Positions 48,979 to 61,030 of a stretch of 64,000 nt of DNA are shown here, one piece after another. Each line of letters opens with the position of its first letter. The stretch's first letter is position 1. Position numbers and translations under genes: made by a program. The DNA is from Cantharellus purpuraceus (lineage: Eukaryota; Basidiomycota; Agaricomycetes; Cantharellales; Hydnaceae). The stretch covers positions 806,001 through 870,000 of the forward strand of contig JALBUN010000004.1 of NCBI GenBank assembly GCA_025174535.1, given 5' to 3'. Under the pieces are notes generated by a model. The model had not been told where the DNA came from. It did no database searches and saw only the letters and a list, made by a program, of their open reading frames with translations.

Positions 48979-50485
48979 TTAGGAGAGCTGGAAAGTTCGC
49001 CGAGAATGCGTCAGTTTCAGGCAAGAATTTAAGGAAAGACGGGTGTAAAATGATGTGTTAAGACGGACCGGTCTCGTCACGACGGTGTAACGCGATCCGG
49101 GGGAAATGAGTGTGTAAGGTCACAAGCGAGAAGTCTTCAATGTGCTGCTGAGAGCGTTCACTACCTCGTGACCTGGGAGGTTCGTATAGATATGAATGGT
49201 TACATCAAGCGCAGATTTCAGGTTGCTTCTCGCATCTGAGTGATTATGCATGCTGTAGGCATCGGCTTCTGCATTCGTTATTTCGCGGTTAATGATGCAA
49301 ATCTAGTTCTAAATTAGACATTGTAGATCATTTACGCTACAAGACAACTCACGATGAGTATAGCGACAATATTAATGAGGAAATCCGGACGATCGACACT
49401 ACTCGTGCAACTAGGTGTCTCACATGTCGAAGACTGGGATGCTTTTAATCCTTCCGTGAGGAGGAGAAAGTGAAGAGCGGACCTAGCTAGCTCGCCTACC
49501 CAGATGGCCCGCCGAATGGTTAAAGTTAGCTCCAGAGGCCCAATTGAATGTTGTGACGTCGACAGCTTCATGTCTGGAATATGTGTGCGAGTAATATTGT
49601 TTCGGCCTAGCACTCCTATGACCAACTTTGTGCAGTGGCCAAACCTGCGCTGAAGTCCTAACACTAACCCTGAAATGACCGGGCCGCCAGTGGGGCTGTT
49701 CTATGCATGTAATTGAGAGAAAATTTCTCAACAAACATGTGATTGGAGCAGTTATTTTGCGCGTTTAACCCCTGCGTGAGACTCAGAATGGGCAAGAGAC
49801 AAGCAAAAGGCTACTGCAAGAGCACGTGCAGGATGAGCCGGCCGCAATCTGGAACAACACAAATCAGTCCATGCCGGAACCTCAATCACATGTGGGCACC
49901 TTAGAGACTCAGATCCAAGTCCGTAAGTTCAGCTCTACAAATACAAGTCCCGCAGACGTATTCCAGAGACTGTTGCTCAAGCTTTAGACTAGGCACTCAT
50001 CTCTGGCAGAGCTTGGTCAAATTTGGTCATGTTTGTGGAGGAAATCTCCCTCAAAATTAATCCCTCTAGAGGGATTGTTCATAGTGTAATTTGGAACATT
50101 TTTACAAGAGGAATAAGGAATTAAGTTTTTTTTGAGTATGTGAAATTTTTTTCACAAAGTTGGTGGCACATAGTGAAATGCACCATAGCAGCTAGAAGAA
50201 AAGTGATCAGAGAAATGAGGCTAGTGAAAATCTCGTTCACAAAATCTCATCACAACGAATGGTGGCATTGATCAATATGTGTGCAATATTCGGACTGTCA
50301 ACTGCGACGCTGGTGATGAAGGTTATTCGTGGGGTGACACCACGAGACTAACTACTGTTGCGCATAATTGACTTTTCTGTTTAAAAAATTTGTCCACGCG
50401 AAGTCAGGCACCGGCGGGGTAAGAGGTATGGTCCGCTGTGGGTCCAGAGTGACCTCGGAAACAAAGTCTCAGGGATTTGGTGAGG
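48979..50485. other. 1.5-kb spacer between GH51 and SAM50
   Basis: Divergent promoters of GH51 and SAM50. It contains CCGGGGG near 49096, like a CreA-type carbon-catabolite site, and an 18-bp perfect palindrome at 50058-50075. Open frames at 49332-49734 show no family match and are not called. Confidence 0.4.
50058..50075. repeat. perfect 18-bp palindrome
   Basis: AATCCCTCTAGAGGGATT equals its own reverse complement. It is surrounded by AT-rich sequence with no gene, about 410 bp upstream of the SAM50 start. Confidence 0.8.
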
Positions 50486-52515
50486 ATGGTTGAAGACGAG
50501 GTGTGTAAAATGTTATCCTTGAAACAATTCAAATTAATTCCATAGGAGGGAGTTTCTGGTCTAGAATTGCACCCGCCTTTAGTCAACACTTCGGCTCCAC
50601 GAGATTTGGAACCGTCGTCAGCGGACGCTCTGTTAAAATGGCAGGAGAACCGAATAGAACGCAGACTGCGAGGAGATTATGACTCACAGATGCTCAGGCT
50701 TTCAGAACTAGTCCGTTTCATTCATTCCTTATGCTTGATACTAGACTGATGCTCAATTTAGATCAATGGCAACCTCACACTACCCATGCGTATTTCCGCC
50801 GTGCGCGTAGAGGGAGCACCGCGTACCCGCACATCTTTCCTCGCTTCCTTAATAAACCCTTTGTTGACGACCGACGTTCCGTTTCCATCCTCTACTCGTT
50901 CGCTACCCTCAGAGGCTGCACCCCCCATTCAAACACTCGAGTCTGCTCTTTATGCGACGCGACGTGTTTCAGACATTCTATTTCGTTCTGATATTTTCTC
51001 CTCCGTTCAGCCAACACTCGAACGAAGTCGTGACCCTCTCGCTCGTTCCAGAGATGTGGATCTTGTCATTCGCTGTCGTGAGCGCAGCCGTTTCTTCCTC
51101 AAAACCGCCACGGAAATAGGAAATAATGAAGGCACTGCCGTGGGTATCAAGTTCCTGGTTTGTCCTCTTCTCCTGCTGATCTCCATCTAGAGCGCAACAG
51201 CTCGCCTTCGTAACATCTTTGGAGGAGGTGAAAACTTTGAGGCTTCCGTTTCCTTCGGCTCTCACACCAAGCATGCATTGTCTGCGGCACTCACTATGCC
51301 GCTCTCATCCACCCTGCTCACTACTGGGATCGTTTCTCTGTACGCAACAGAACGCGACCTCTCACGGTTTGCGAGTTGCAGAGAAGCCCTTAAGGGTGTT
51401 AGGGCCGCTATTAGGGTGAGCTGAGTGAGTTTATTGTCGAGAAGCGAGCGTCTGGGAGATGTTTACATCGCCTCAGACAAGTTCTTCGCTCGGTTCGCAC
51501 GAGTTTGCCTACGAAGCTGTGCTGCGGCATGTGGGGGATCTCAGTTCTGGTGCCTCGATTAGGTATGATACATGGACCCTTCACCATGGTTGTACTTATG
51601 TTTGGCGCATTGGAGTATTCGCGAAGCAGCGGGGTTCACTACCAAGTCTTCCCTTTCGCACATATTCGTACGAGATACGCGCGACGCACCTGCTACCCCG
51701 ACACGCGGATCGTATCTCAAACTGTTCCAGGAAAGATATTTATTTGTTCGCAACCAACGAACACTGAAACTTTGTTGGCAGGAACTGGCGGGAATTGGTG
51801 GTGATGCCTCGTTTTTCAAGTCTGAGGTCGAATCTCAAATTGCCCGACACATTGGCGGTGGTCAGGTACCTTAAATATCTATATTTCTGTTCTCAGTCCC
51901 CCTTACATTGTGAAAAATGTGAGACAATCTCGCTTTCTAGTCGTGCAGGTCTTCTCTATCCGTTTGGTCCCACTCCTCAGTCCATCTTTAATGATCGTTT
52001 CCAACTTGGGGGGCCTTTCAGCGTACGATCTTTCAAGGGTAATTCTCTAGGACCCAGAGACGGTAGTATGTGTCTTCTTTCGCCATATCTTCCGATGCTC
52101 ATGTCCTTTTTAGCTGACTCATTGGGCGGCGATATATACTGGGCAGCGGGCGCGAGCTTGATCGGTGATATATCCCGTAAACCGCACTGGCCACTAAAGA
52201 GTCATTTGTTCGTTAACGCAGGAAGGTTGGACACTCTTGATCGTGGTTAGTTCCCGAATTTTAATGTTTATGCATTGATTGTAACTCGCGTTCATCTCCA
52301 TTCTCCGCCATCGTACTGTCATATCGACAGCTACGCTCCTTGGTCAGACAGTTCGCACATGCCTAGGTCAACCATCTATATCGGCTGGCGTAGGTCTTAT
52401 CTACCGTTTCGACCCTGTTCGTATTGAAGTCAATTTTGCGATGCCACTCATCGCGGCAAGATCGGACGGACTACAGAGAGGATTCCAAGTGGGAGTTGGT
52501 TTGGAATTCATGTAG
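50486..52515 (+). CDS. SAM50: SAM50 (Omp85/BamA family) mitochondrial outer-membrane assembly protein
   Basis: Beta-barrel core of the sorting and assembly machinery that inserts outer-membrane barrels. Start deduced by splicing: a first exon MVEDE (50486-50500) joined over a 45-nt GTGTGT..CATAG intron to EGVSGLELHPPLVNTSAPRD. Then a POTRA-like part (NLTLPMRISAVRVEGAPRTR, SLPSEAAPPIQTLESALYA, VDLVIRCRERSRFFLKTATE), then barrel strands: RLRNIFGGGENFEASVSFGS, SSLSHIFVRDTRDAPATPTR with YLKLFQELAGIGGD, and the family QLGGPFSVRSFKGNSLGPRD motif (IRGF-like). The final strand reads RIEVNFAMPLIAARSDGLQR and VGVGLEFM, ending with a C-terminal aromatic as usual for barrel beta-signals. Stop TAG 52513-52515. 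Confidence 0.93.
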
Positions 52516-52749
52516 TTATTCAGGTCATAGACAAAAATTGCAAGCCGAAATTAGGCGTTGCGGGCATCATGCAAAGCTAGTGTCAGCAGTTTTCTAATCG
52601 CCACAGGGTGCACTGATGTAGCTAGTGCCGTGGAGAAGAATTAGCATTGATGTTAAGTAACTTGCCAATCGTCAGCACAGAAGACGTGTGGCTTATGTAA
52701 AGAGAGCGCTGTAGTCAAGGCTAAACACAACAGTCATTTCGCGGTCGCA
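52516..52749. other. spacer SAM50 / NAA15 (same strand)
   Basis: The 234-bp spacer holds the SAM50 3' end and the NAA15 promoter. No further feature recognised. Confidence 0.4.
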
Positions 52750-55700
52750 ATGGCAGGCAAGGCACAGAAGAAACCCCTGCCACTCAAAGAGCAGACCTTA
52801 TTTAAGGAGCTTCTTACGCTTTATGAGAGTAGGACGTTGAAACGGGCTCTCAAGACGGCAGACCAAATCCTCAAAAAGGTCCCAGATCATGGAGGTAGAT
52901 GGCAACATCTTATGTGCTCTTAACACTTATGGATTTCGTCACATATTTTAGAAACAATGTGTATGAAGGGTCTTGTTCTTACACACATGAACCGAAGGGA
53001 TGAAGGGATCGAACTTGTCAAGAAAGGGCTTGTCTTTGACATGCAGTCACACATATGTTGGCACGTCTTGGGTATCATAAAGAAAGCTGATAGAAACTGG
53101 GATGAGGCCTTGAAAGCATACACCCAAGCTGTTCGATGCGACAAAGTGAGCTATTTGTCTAACAAGGTGTATGGAGCTAAAGGACGGTGTTTGTTATTCA
53201 TGCAGGAAAACATGAATTTATTGAGAGACGTGGCACAATTGCAGGTGCATCTTGGACATTACGATATCCTACAGGAGACCCGATGGCAGATTTTAAAATT
53301 GCGCCCTAACTTGCGCCAGAATTGGATTGGTTATGCTGTGGCATGTCACCTGAATGGTAATTTGTCAGAAACAATCAGAGTTTTGAAGACCTACTTCAGC
53401 ACACTCAAGGTGTGTCACATTTACATGTTTCTTTCGGCACTATTTCCTATCACGTGTTTGCAGAATGTCCCAGATTACGACGTGGAGCACTCTGAAGTAT
53501 TACTTTATTATATTCGAGTTCTTGAAGACCATGGTGAATCCTCAGAAGCACTCAGTCAGCTTGATATATCCGCCAAAGAGCGTTCTATCGTTGACCGAAC
53601 TGCCATTGCTGAGGCGAGGGGTATGCTACTTGCACTCTCTCATTTTCAATCACATGCGTTCTTACAGCGCTTTACTGGTTTTGTTGACTTATGCTAGCAC
53701 GACTGCTTTCTGGATTATCTAGAACGGACGACGCCTGGCAGGCGTGGCGCTCGCTCATCGACCAAAATCCCGAGTCGTATGATTATTATCGCGGGCTCCT
53801 TGGTGTGCGAGGCATAGACCTAGATGCTTTAACGGACGGCACTCGCCCCAAAGCTATGAGCATATTTAACGATGTGTCATTACAATTGCCTCGTGCAATG
53901 GCGCCTCGATGGTTAGCCTTGAAGATTTCGCAAGGTGGATAGTGCCCTGCGCAGTCTCTGGCCTCCTCACCACCTCTACTGATACATTGTGACACATTCC
54001 CCAGGAGAGGACTTCAAGTCCCTCATTCGGCCGTATCTCCTGAACGGTCTCATTAAGGGCATTCCTTCTCTTTTTGTTGACGTTCGTACCCTTTATGGGG
54101 ACACAGAGAAGCGAAAAATCATCGAAGAGCTTATGGAAACATTCAGGGAGAAGAGCGAGAAAGGGGAAAGCATTGGCGGTACGTCTTACCTTGTATTGAA
54201 TCGACCTCAAATAACCACCTAGCATATTTCCATTTATCGTCCCGTCGCCCCTGATCGCACTCATCATTACGATTGTTGGTTGACATCCTACCAGACAGCC
54301 CTTCTCCATCTGTTGATCCCACCGTGTACATCTGGATCCTTTACTTTCTTGCTCTACATTATTCCACTCCGCTCTCACCGAACAGTCCGCCCCCAAATCC
54401 TGCGCGGTCTCTGGATTTGATCCAGCGAGCGATTGAACATACACCAACGCTCCCGGAGTTACACATGATGAAAGCGCGAGTGCGTACATTCATAACGATC
54501 CCGACGTTTATGCAATGCCATATTGATCAAGAATTGGTGTCTATTTATCTGTTAGGTTCTCAAGAGGGCTGGCGACCCCTTTGGCGCCGCAAATGCTATG
54601 GAAGATGCCCGTGCACTGGACGGGCAGGACAGATTCTTAAATTGGAAGGCTGCCAAATATTTTATGCGCGCCGGTGACATAGAGCATGCTGTTCAACTCC
54701 TCGGGCTGTTTACGAAGGTAAGAATCACTAGTAGTTGTGCACCCTCCTCTTTCCTTTCCTTGGACATCATTCAAAGAATACATGCTTAACGAGAACTTTG
54801 ATAGAAAGATGCGCCAAGCCCAGGTTCAGATCTGGAGGATATGCAATGTTTAGCATATATGCTTGAGGAGGGCGATGCGCATCTTCGGAGAGGCAACCTG
54901 GGTCTGGCACTTCGTCGTTATAAGTCTGTGCAAATGGCGAGTCGGTCCTTTGGTTTGTCTACCGCTTCTAATTCGTTTTCAGACTTTTGATGAGGTGGAG
55001 AATGATCAGTTTGATTTCCACAACTACTCGCTACGACGATTCACTATGAACGCTTATCTTAAGTGTGCCCTTCCACGTGTTGTTTGAACCGAACATCATG
55101 CTGATACTACGCAGCTTGTTGTTTTTCGAGAAGCAGTTGAGGTCACATCCCGCGTATATTGCTGCCGCCTTGTCGTCATGCAAGGTATTCGTCGACATGT
55201 CCTACCGACAAGTCAATGGTTGATCATTCTCACTACGGATAGATCTATATCCGGCTCCACGACGATCCATCGTTAGCTACATTAAGCTCAACAACTGGTA
55301 ACCTCACTTTCTGTTAAGCGGACGATGATTATGACTAACAATTCTTTGTTTGTAAGCTAAGTTGTCTGATTCCGACAAAAAGGCCAAGAAGAAAGCCAAA
55401 AAAGCACAAAAGACCCGCGAGGAAATCAAAAAGGGTTTGTTTACTGTTTTTTTATTATTTTTTTTTAAGTCCCTATTCTCAATCGTTGTTACGTACTGCA
55501 GTCGCGTCATCAACGAAGAAAGACGACGACCTCTCCGAACCGCCAAAAGATGAAGATTCCGATGGACAGAAACTTCTCACCACAGCTAACCCGCTGAATG
55601 AGGCTATGAAATGGTTAAAGCCTCTCGAAACACTTGCTAAGGATCGCGTGGACGTGTGGGTGATGATTTTTGATGTGACCGTTCGACAGAGTATATCTTC

Positions 55701-56384
55701 TATCCCGTCATGAAGTGATGAAGTATCGAACTAAGTTTATGTCAGAAAAATTCACGCAAGCGCTCCGGGCGTTGAATGTTGCTAGACGCTTGGATGCGGA
55801 GCATCCGGAAGTGCATGTACGCATCGTCGACTACTGCCAAAAAGGTAGGACAGCATCACATCAACAATTTCGTCTCATTCGTACATTTATTTCTAGTCAG
55901 CTCAGTGTCAACACTGCCTGATAGTCCGACTCCAGTGTCTGCGTTGCTCGCCTCCTCGCTTGAGAGACTAATACCCGTTGAGCTCTCCTTGGAGACTTTT
56001 AACAATGTGTTCATTCAACGACATGCCAATTCAGCGCGCGCTATTTTTGCCGCGGCACGCGCGTCACGATTATTGGACACGCTGGATGACGCTACTGATA
56101 ATTTGATCTTTGGAATGCTGACCCCAGAGATCCAATCGGATTTTCAGGTAGGGATTATTACACCTTGGTCGTCTGCCACTGACTTTAGCCTCCTTCAGAT
56201 TTGCTTGGATGCACTGGGTTTCCTCTTAAGTATTAAGTCGAGTCGCGCTGATGAGTTTCGGGTGACAGCGGCGAAGCGATTTTCACTATCGAGTGTCTTT
56301 GGTACCGCGGATGAGCTAGCTGCACACCAAGAGTGGCTACGGAAAGCAGGCGAGATTTTAGATTCAAAAGAAGAAGTGGCGTAG
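52750..56384 (+). CDS. NAA15: NatA auxiliary subunit NAA15 (Nat1), TPR protein
   Basis: Ribosome-anchoring, TPR-repeat subunit of the NatA N-terminal acetyltransferase, partner of Naa10. MAGKAQKKPLPLKEQTLFKE and the tandem TPR helices are typical: TLKRALKTADQILKKVPDHG, MCMKGLVLTHMNRRDEGIEL, AQLQVHLGHYDILQETRWQI, NWIGYAVACHLNGN. Next come MAPRWLALKISQGGEDFK, GIPSLFVDVRTLY, ADSPSPSVDPTVYIWILYFL and AKYFMRAGDIEHAVQLLGLF, then FHNYSLRRFTMNAYL, and a basic linker SDKKAKKKAKKAQKTREE (55366-55420), which is characteristic of NAA15. The C-terminus (NEAMKWLKPLETLAKDRVDV to ILDSKEEVA) matches too. About eighteen short introns. ATG at 52750; stop 56382-56384. No missing part noticed. Confidence 0.95.
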
Positions 56385-56541
56385 CTTCATATTAATATGC
56401 CACTAACCCTGAATTATCGAGCTGCGGAGTGATGGAAACCTCTTATAGACCTACGTGTGGTGATACATCCGTATACTAATATACATTGTTCTACAAGCAA
56501 ACGCCCCAGTGGCAAACATGATATATGCGACAAATCAGAAC
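56385..56541. other. convergent spacer NAA15 / SIN1
   Basis: 157 bp between stop codons, the 3' ends of both genes; nothing else seen. Confidence 0.4.
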
Positions 56542-59500
56542 TTAACCTGCATGCCGGCTACGACGTGAGCGATTCAACGTCCCCGAGCGCTCCAGGCGCT
56601 TTGTCCTAAGGTCTTTGATGTTTCGTATGATTTCCGCTGAAGCGAAGTTTAGTATCCCTGACTGGTGACCTGTGACGTGCGACATGTTTACCTGCTACTT
56701 GCGGGCTCTCTGCTTCAAAATCGTATCTCTTATTGCCTCCGTCACGCCAGACAACAAGTTTGAAATTGGAAGATGACTTTGCAGATTGAACACACGCGAT
56801 GACGGTTTTGATGTGATACGAAGATGTTTTCATACTATCAAGGAATGCACGGGTTGCAGAAGGCATGATCTAAGACTCATGTATTAGGTCATGCATGCCA
56901 TAACACGCGGCGAAACGTACGTGAATATAATCGCCGTCCATGGCAAGTATGCGCTCATGCCGAACAACTAGCATGGGCATTTTGCGGTACACAGTATATT
57001 TCTGTAACAATGTTAATGGTGTACAAGTGAGAAGTGTTACCAACCTACTTTGTACGCAGATGTGAAATCCAAGGCAGCACTGTATTGTTGTTCGGGTACT
57101 TCCGATATACGAGTGAAAATTGATGCTATACCATCAATCAAACATCATCGACAGTCTAAAAAAAACAAAAAAACGACGTGCCATTTGGGTCCGTACTTCT
57201 CGTCTGCTGGCGGCGGATCTCGTATTGAGATAGGTTCTCCCGTTTGACAAGAAAGAGTTCGGTCTTCCCTTGAAGACTGGCCACTGTTCTGTCAAGGGGA
57301 ACTAAAATTTTCATTTCGTACACGAGGCACCACTGCTTCGGATCCTCAATCTTGCGTTTGCGACAAACATTCTCGAGCACCTCTTCCATGTACATACTCT
57401 CCTTCCTGAAAACAAATTTGAGCACAATAGATACAGTAAGGTGTAGGCCAAGCCATACACGGGTATGGTTGTTGAGTAGTGGACATCGGCTTTTTCAGCT
57501 ACTTTCACCCGGAGGAACTGTTGTGGACCTTGAGAGATGGTGGACCCACCGCTTATGGAACTCGATACAGGTGCCAGAGACACAAAACTGCCACCTGATG
57601 CTCCCGCGGCAGTTGGTCCAGGTGGCGCGAGAGTAGGTGCAGGGTCGGCGGCCTTCTTCTTAGCAATCATGACTCGAGACGGGCGACGAACAATTTTTGT
57701 CTCCGCCACTCGATTCTGTTCAACTAGTAATAACATCAGTGCAGGTTGAGATAACAATAATCTGGAGAGACAAGTTACTTTGTGCTTGAGCCTCGGGCAG
57801 AATCGCATACCCCTCGAAACTGAACTTGGACACTTTCGCCATGCGCTCCATGGCTATCAGACAAGTGAGTGACAAGCGTCCAGGACAATAGGCCTAACAC
57901 ACCAGGAAAGTCATCATCTACTTCACCGTCCTCGGTGACACGCAAGCTCCAGCCGATAGCAGAAAGCCTATCCTTCCGTCTTGCCTCATCCGCTGGGCCA
58001 TTAACTTCATCTAACTTAGGCTGGATACCCTCTTCCCAGTACGTCCAAAGCGCGAAACCAATGACTTCTTCAACAGTAGCATCAGATCGTACTTTAAGTG
58101 TAAATGTTTTCCTAGGGTCAGAGGAGAACGGGTAAATGGTCTGAAGGGAAAGCGGGGCTGAGCGCGACGATATGAGAGAGTATAACTCGGAAAAGGGATT
58201 TTCAATTTTAGACGCTTTAGATGCAAGAATCTGAGACAATGCTGACAGAGGTGGACGAGATGGAAGTGGAGGAACTTTCACGCGCGCGAAAGTGAGCGTC
58301 GAAGGATACTGAGCATTTGAGACGACAGGGGTCACCGAAACGATATGCGATGCAGCCTGCATATTGGTGGTATTCGAGACTCCAGGGCCATGGATCAAAA
58401 TTTGAGATGCATCTGGGTTATATGCGCCGTTTGTCTGACCACTGCGACCAGTCATAGGCGGTACTACAAGCTCGAAGTAAGAACCGTCGCTCTTATACAT
58501 GCGTTGCGGGGAGACGTCTGAGCCTAGTTGCGTACCTCCTTGCTTTGGCAGCGTAATTCCAGGGGCTGTAGCGTTTGAACTTTGGTATTGGTTTGTGTGT
58601 ACTTCGTCCACTGGGCTAAGACGTGCGCGAGATATGGGTTTCACGTTGAGATGAGATGAACCACCATATGGTCCTGCACTGGAAGAATGCGACGTCGACA
58701 GGGCAGAATTACCAGCAGATAGCATGCCGTCGGATGTTGATGAAGCTAAAACAATACGTGGTCCGAATTCGCCCTCACTACTCGGATTAGCTTAGCTTGA
58801 CAGCACCGCTCCAGTCAATTCGAAACGTACGGATCAGAGAATTCGTCTTCGACTGCATCCTCCCCTTCAAGGGGGATGTCGTTTCCCAATAACTCTGAAT
58901 CGTCACCACTGGATGATTCATCGTCAGACACCTCAGGGTTCTGCTGTTGTGTTCTCGGCGTCACGATTGGCCGAAGCTCGTTACCTGCTGAAGCAAAACG
59001 TGAACGCATTCTAATCTGTCGCCTCTCCTCCATCTCTGCTGCGCGAGAAAATGGCGGCTTGAACGGCTGAATTCCAGTTGCGCTATTGGAAGCGGGAGCC
59101 TCCTCGAGCTCAGATGCATCAGCGCTCCTACGTCTGAGAAGAGTATTAGCCACAGGTTTTTCAGGCCCGGGCTCCATATCCATCACTCCGGGAGACGTAG
59201 GGGCGGGCGTAGGCTCGCTATCCGAACGATGTCGTGTGCCAATGATCTCCAAGTCTTCGACTTGAACAGAAGGCTCCCTAATCAAAGAGCCTCGTTTAGC
59301 ATTGACACGCATACCCAAGGCACCCGTTCTATTATGTCCAACTATGGTTTGACTGTACTTTAGACCAGTAGCTCCAGGGAAGCCTGAATTTCGCTTGCTG
59401 GCATCCTTAGATGTGTCTTTATCGACAGGCGCCGGAGTAGATGGCATGACAATCTCTGGCCACAATTCTTGATCAGCGAGACCGGAGGTAAGAATGTGCG

Positions 59501-59674
59501 CGTTAGATGCGTAGCCAGGATTTAGAGAGAGTATACGAGGTCCATATGGGTCATCGACATGGCGGAGATATGCCAGTCGAATACTGTGGATGAGATGACT
59601 TGAATGAAGTCAATCAGTAATAGCTAGGGTCTTTGGTCAACCCTGACTCACTCTGGGTCGCTCAACAAGGACAT
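56542..59674 (-). CDS. SIN1: TORC2 subunit SIN1 (Avo1/MAPKAP1)
   Basis: Substrate-recruiting subunit of TOR complex 2, acting at the plasma membrane. A spliced N-terminus MSLLSDPDHLIHSIRLAYLR continues with VDDPYGPRILSLNPGYASN, a fungal SIN1 hallmark. A disordered stretch follows with phospho-type motifs (SDDESSSGDDSELLGNDIP). The CRIM domain is KIENPFSELYSLISSRSAP through FTLKVRSDATVEEVIGFALW and YWEEGIQPKLDEV to GEVDDDFPALDR. Then a Ras-binding-like domain (FLRVKVAEKADVHYSTTIPV, MYMEEVLENVCRKRKIED), and a PH domain (YTVYRKMPMLVVRHERIL, DGDYIHIMPS, VVWRDGGNKRYDFEAESP) and a closing basic RSGTLNRSRRSRHAG. ATG at 59672-59674 reaches the conserved part over one intron. Stop TAA 56542-56544. Confidence 0.93.
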
Positions 59675-59877
59675 AGGTACGAGAACGATCCCTTACAGCT
59701 CTTTTGGGTACCTGAAGCAGATGTTATGTTGCAGCTCCGAGTGAGGTTGCGAGTTGGAGCGCGTGCAACGGGGCTGATTAACGAAGCTTAGCTAATATCT
59801 CATTCCCTCAAATAGTGAAATTTGTGTCCGTCAAACAGAAAGTTGTCTTAACCTTCGTCTAGTGTTCGGTTTGGCGT
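59675..59877. promoter_or_regulatory. divergent promoter SIN1 / uL16m
   Basis: 203 bp between the two divergent start codons. No particular motif stands out. Confidence 0.35.
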
Positions 59878-60596
59878 ATGTCCTTCTTACGCGTTGTTCA
59901 CGCCCTTTTGACCTTCCCTTTCAATATTTACTCCCTCACTCTTCAGCAATGTTCAGGCGCGTGGAGCCGCGCAGCTCGCACCGAAAGCGGTCAAACACAT
60001 GAAGCGACATGAAAAGCTTCCTATCCCCATTGGTGGCTCTACTAAAGGCACCGTTCTCGCGTACGGTTATTATGGCATTCGAATTCTCGAGGGAATGGGG
60101 TGCGATTCAGTGCAAAACAATTGACAACGGCCCAGGAGGTTTTGAAGCGCAAGTTGATCAAGCATGCCAAGGTTTACCTTAGATTATTTCCTGACGTACC
60201 TGTTTGTGTAAAGGCACGCCAGAAAACTCACGAAATAAGTCTCCATGAGTGACTGCAGTCATTTTTTTATTACAGGGTAACGAGACCCGGATGGGCAAGA
60301 GCAAGGGAGGCTTTGAGTATTGGGCAACACGGATTGGGCCAGCTCGCGTAATATTTGAGATTGGAACCCCTCCTGGTACACCAACAATCCGTGAGGAGCT
60401 TGCTCGAGATGGTGAGTTCTTTTTCCTGCAAAATTTGGTTTCATCCTAGGTATAATGCTTTATAGCACTTCGGCAAGCCAGCAATAAACTTCCCTGCACT
60501 TGTGAATTCATCACACGAGCCACCCCACCTCGTTTGGGGAATCTGGATGTATTTCCCGAACCGCCTTCACCACTAACGCAAGTAGCTGATATATGA
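59878..60596 (+). pseudogene. MRPL16: mitochondrial ribosomal protein uL16m, frameshifted copy
   Basis: Homologue of bacterial L16. Exon 1 gives MSFLR; a GTTGTT..TTCAG intron leads to ARGAAQLAPKAVKHMKRHEK, PIPIGGSTKGTVLAYGYYGI and RILEGMG. There the frame breaks. The next reading that continues the family (VRFSAKQLTTAQEVLKRKLI, VYLRLFPDVPVCVK) is one base out of phase at 60097-60101, where a run of four G stands and five would restore the frame. After an intron whose best donor is GC (60214-60275), the rest is fine: GNETRMGKSKGGFEYWATRI, IREELARDALRQASNKLP, CEFITRATPPRLGNLD, stop TGA 60594-60596. Either a true loss of one G, or a base-calling error in a homopolymer of an essential single-copy gene. 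I favour the error slightly because the rest is well conserved. Confidence 0.75.
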
Positions 60597-61030
60597 TAGA
60601 TGAGGCGAAAAAAGATGACTTAGCCATAATCCTGTCTTGGCTTACTTACACCTTGTAACGAATTGGGATTGATGGCTCTATACTTCTTTGATTGGCCAAG
60701 CTCAAATAACATGAGGCCAGAGCCACGGCTTGCATGCATAGCTGCGTGAAAGTGAATGAATGAACTACCAGTAAAGAGGAAAAATTCACTCGCAAGCTGG
60801 ATACTGAACGAAAGTTTGTTTCCCTGATGTTTTAAAGTTAAACCACAGCAGTATTCTGTGACAAAAGCCGACGAGGTAGCTTTGAGGCAGCAGGGATCCG
60901 ATGGCCAAGGCTCTCCTTTGGCCCCCGATATATGATGGCATGTAGGTCACGCTTTGTCACAACACGCGTCGTGGCTCGTTGAAATTACAAGAACCTATCT
61001 CTGCGCGTCTCAGTCTTGATAGTTCCCATA
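60597..61030. promoter_or_regulatory. PDS5 upstream region with ACGCGT box
   Basis: 434 bp upstream of PDS5. A perfect MluI cell-cycle box ACGCGT lies at 60964-60969, 61 bp before the ATG, a typical distance for a G1/S element. No gene seen in the rest. Confidence 0.5.

Noticed and set aside
49332..49734. Open minus-strand frames between GH51 and SAM50
   Set aside because: No family resemblance, no credible exon chain, and they are in mutually inconsistent frames.
50567..50749. Start of SAM50 at 50567
   Set aside because: The codon there is TTG; a spliced ATG exon at 50486 joins perfectly and matches family N-termini.
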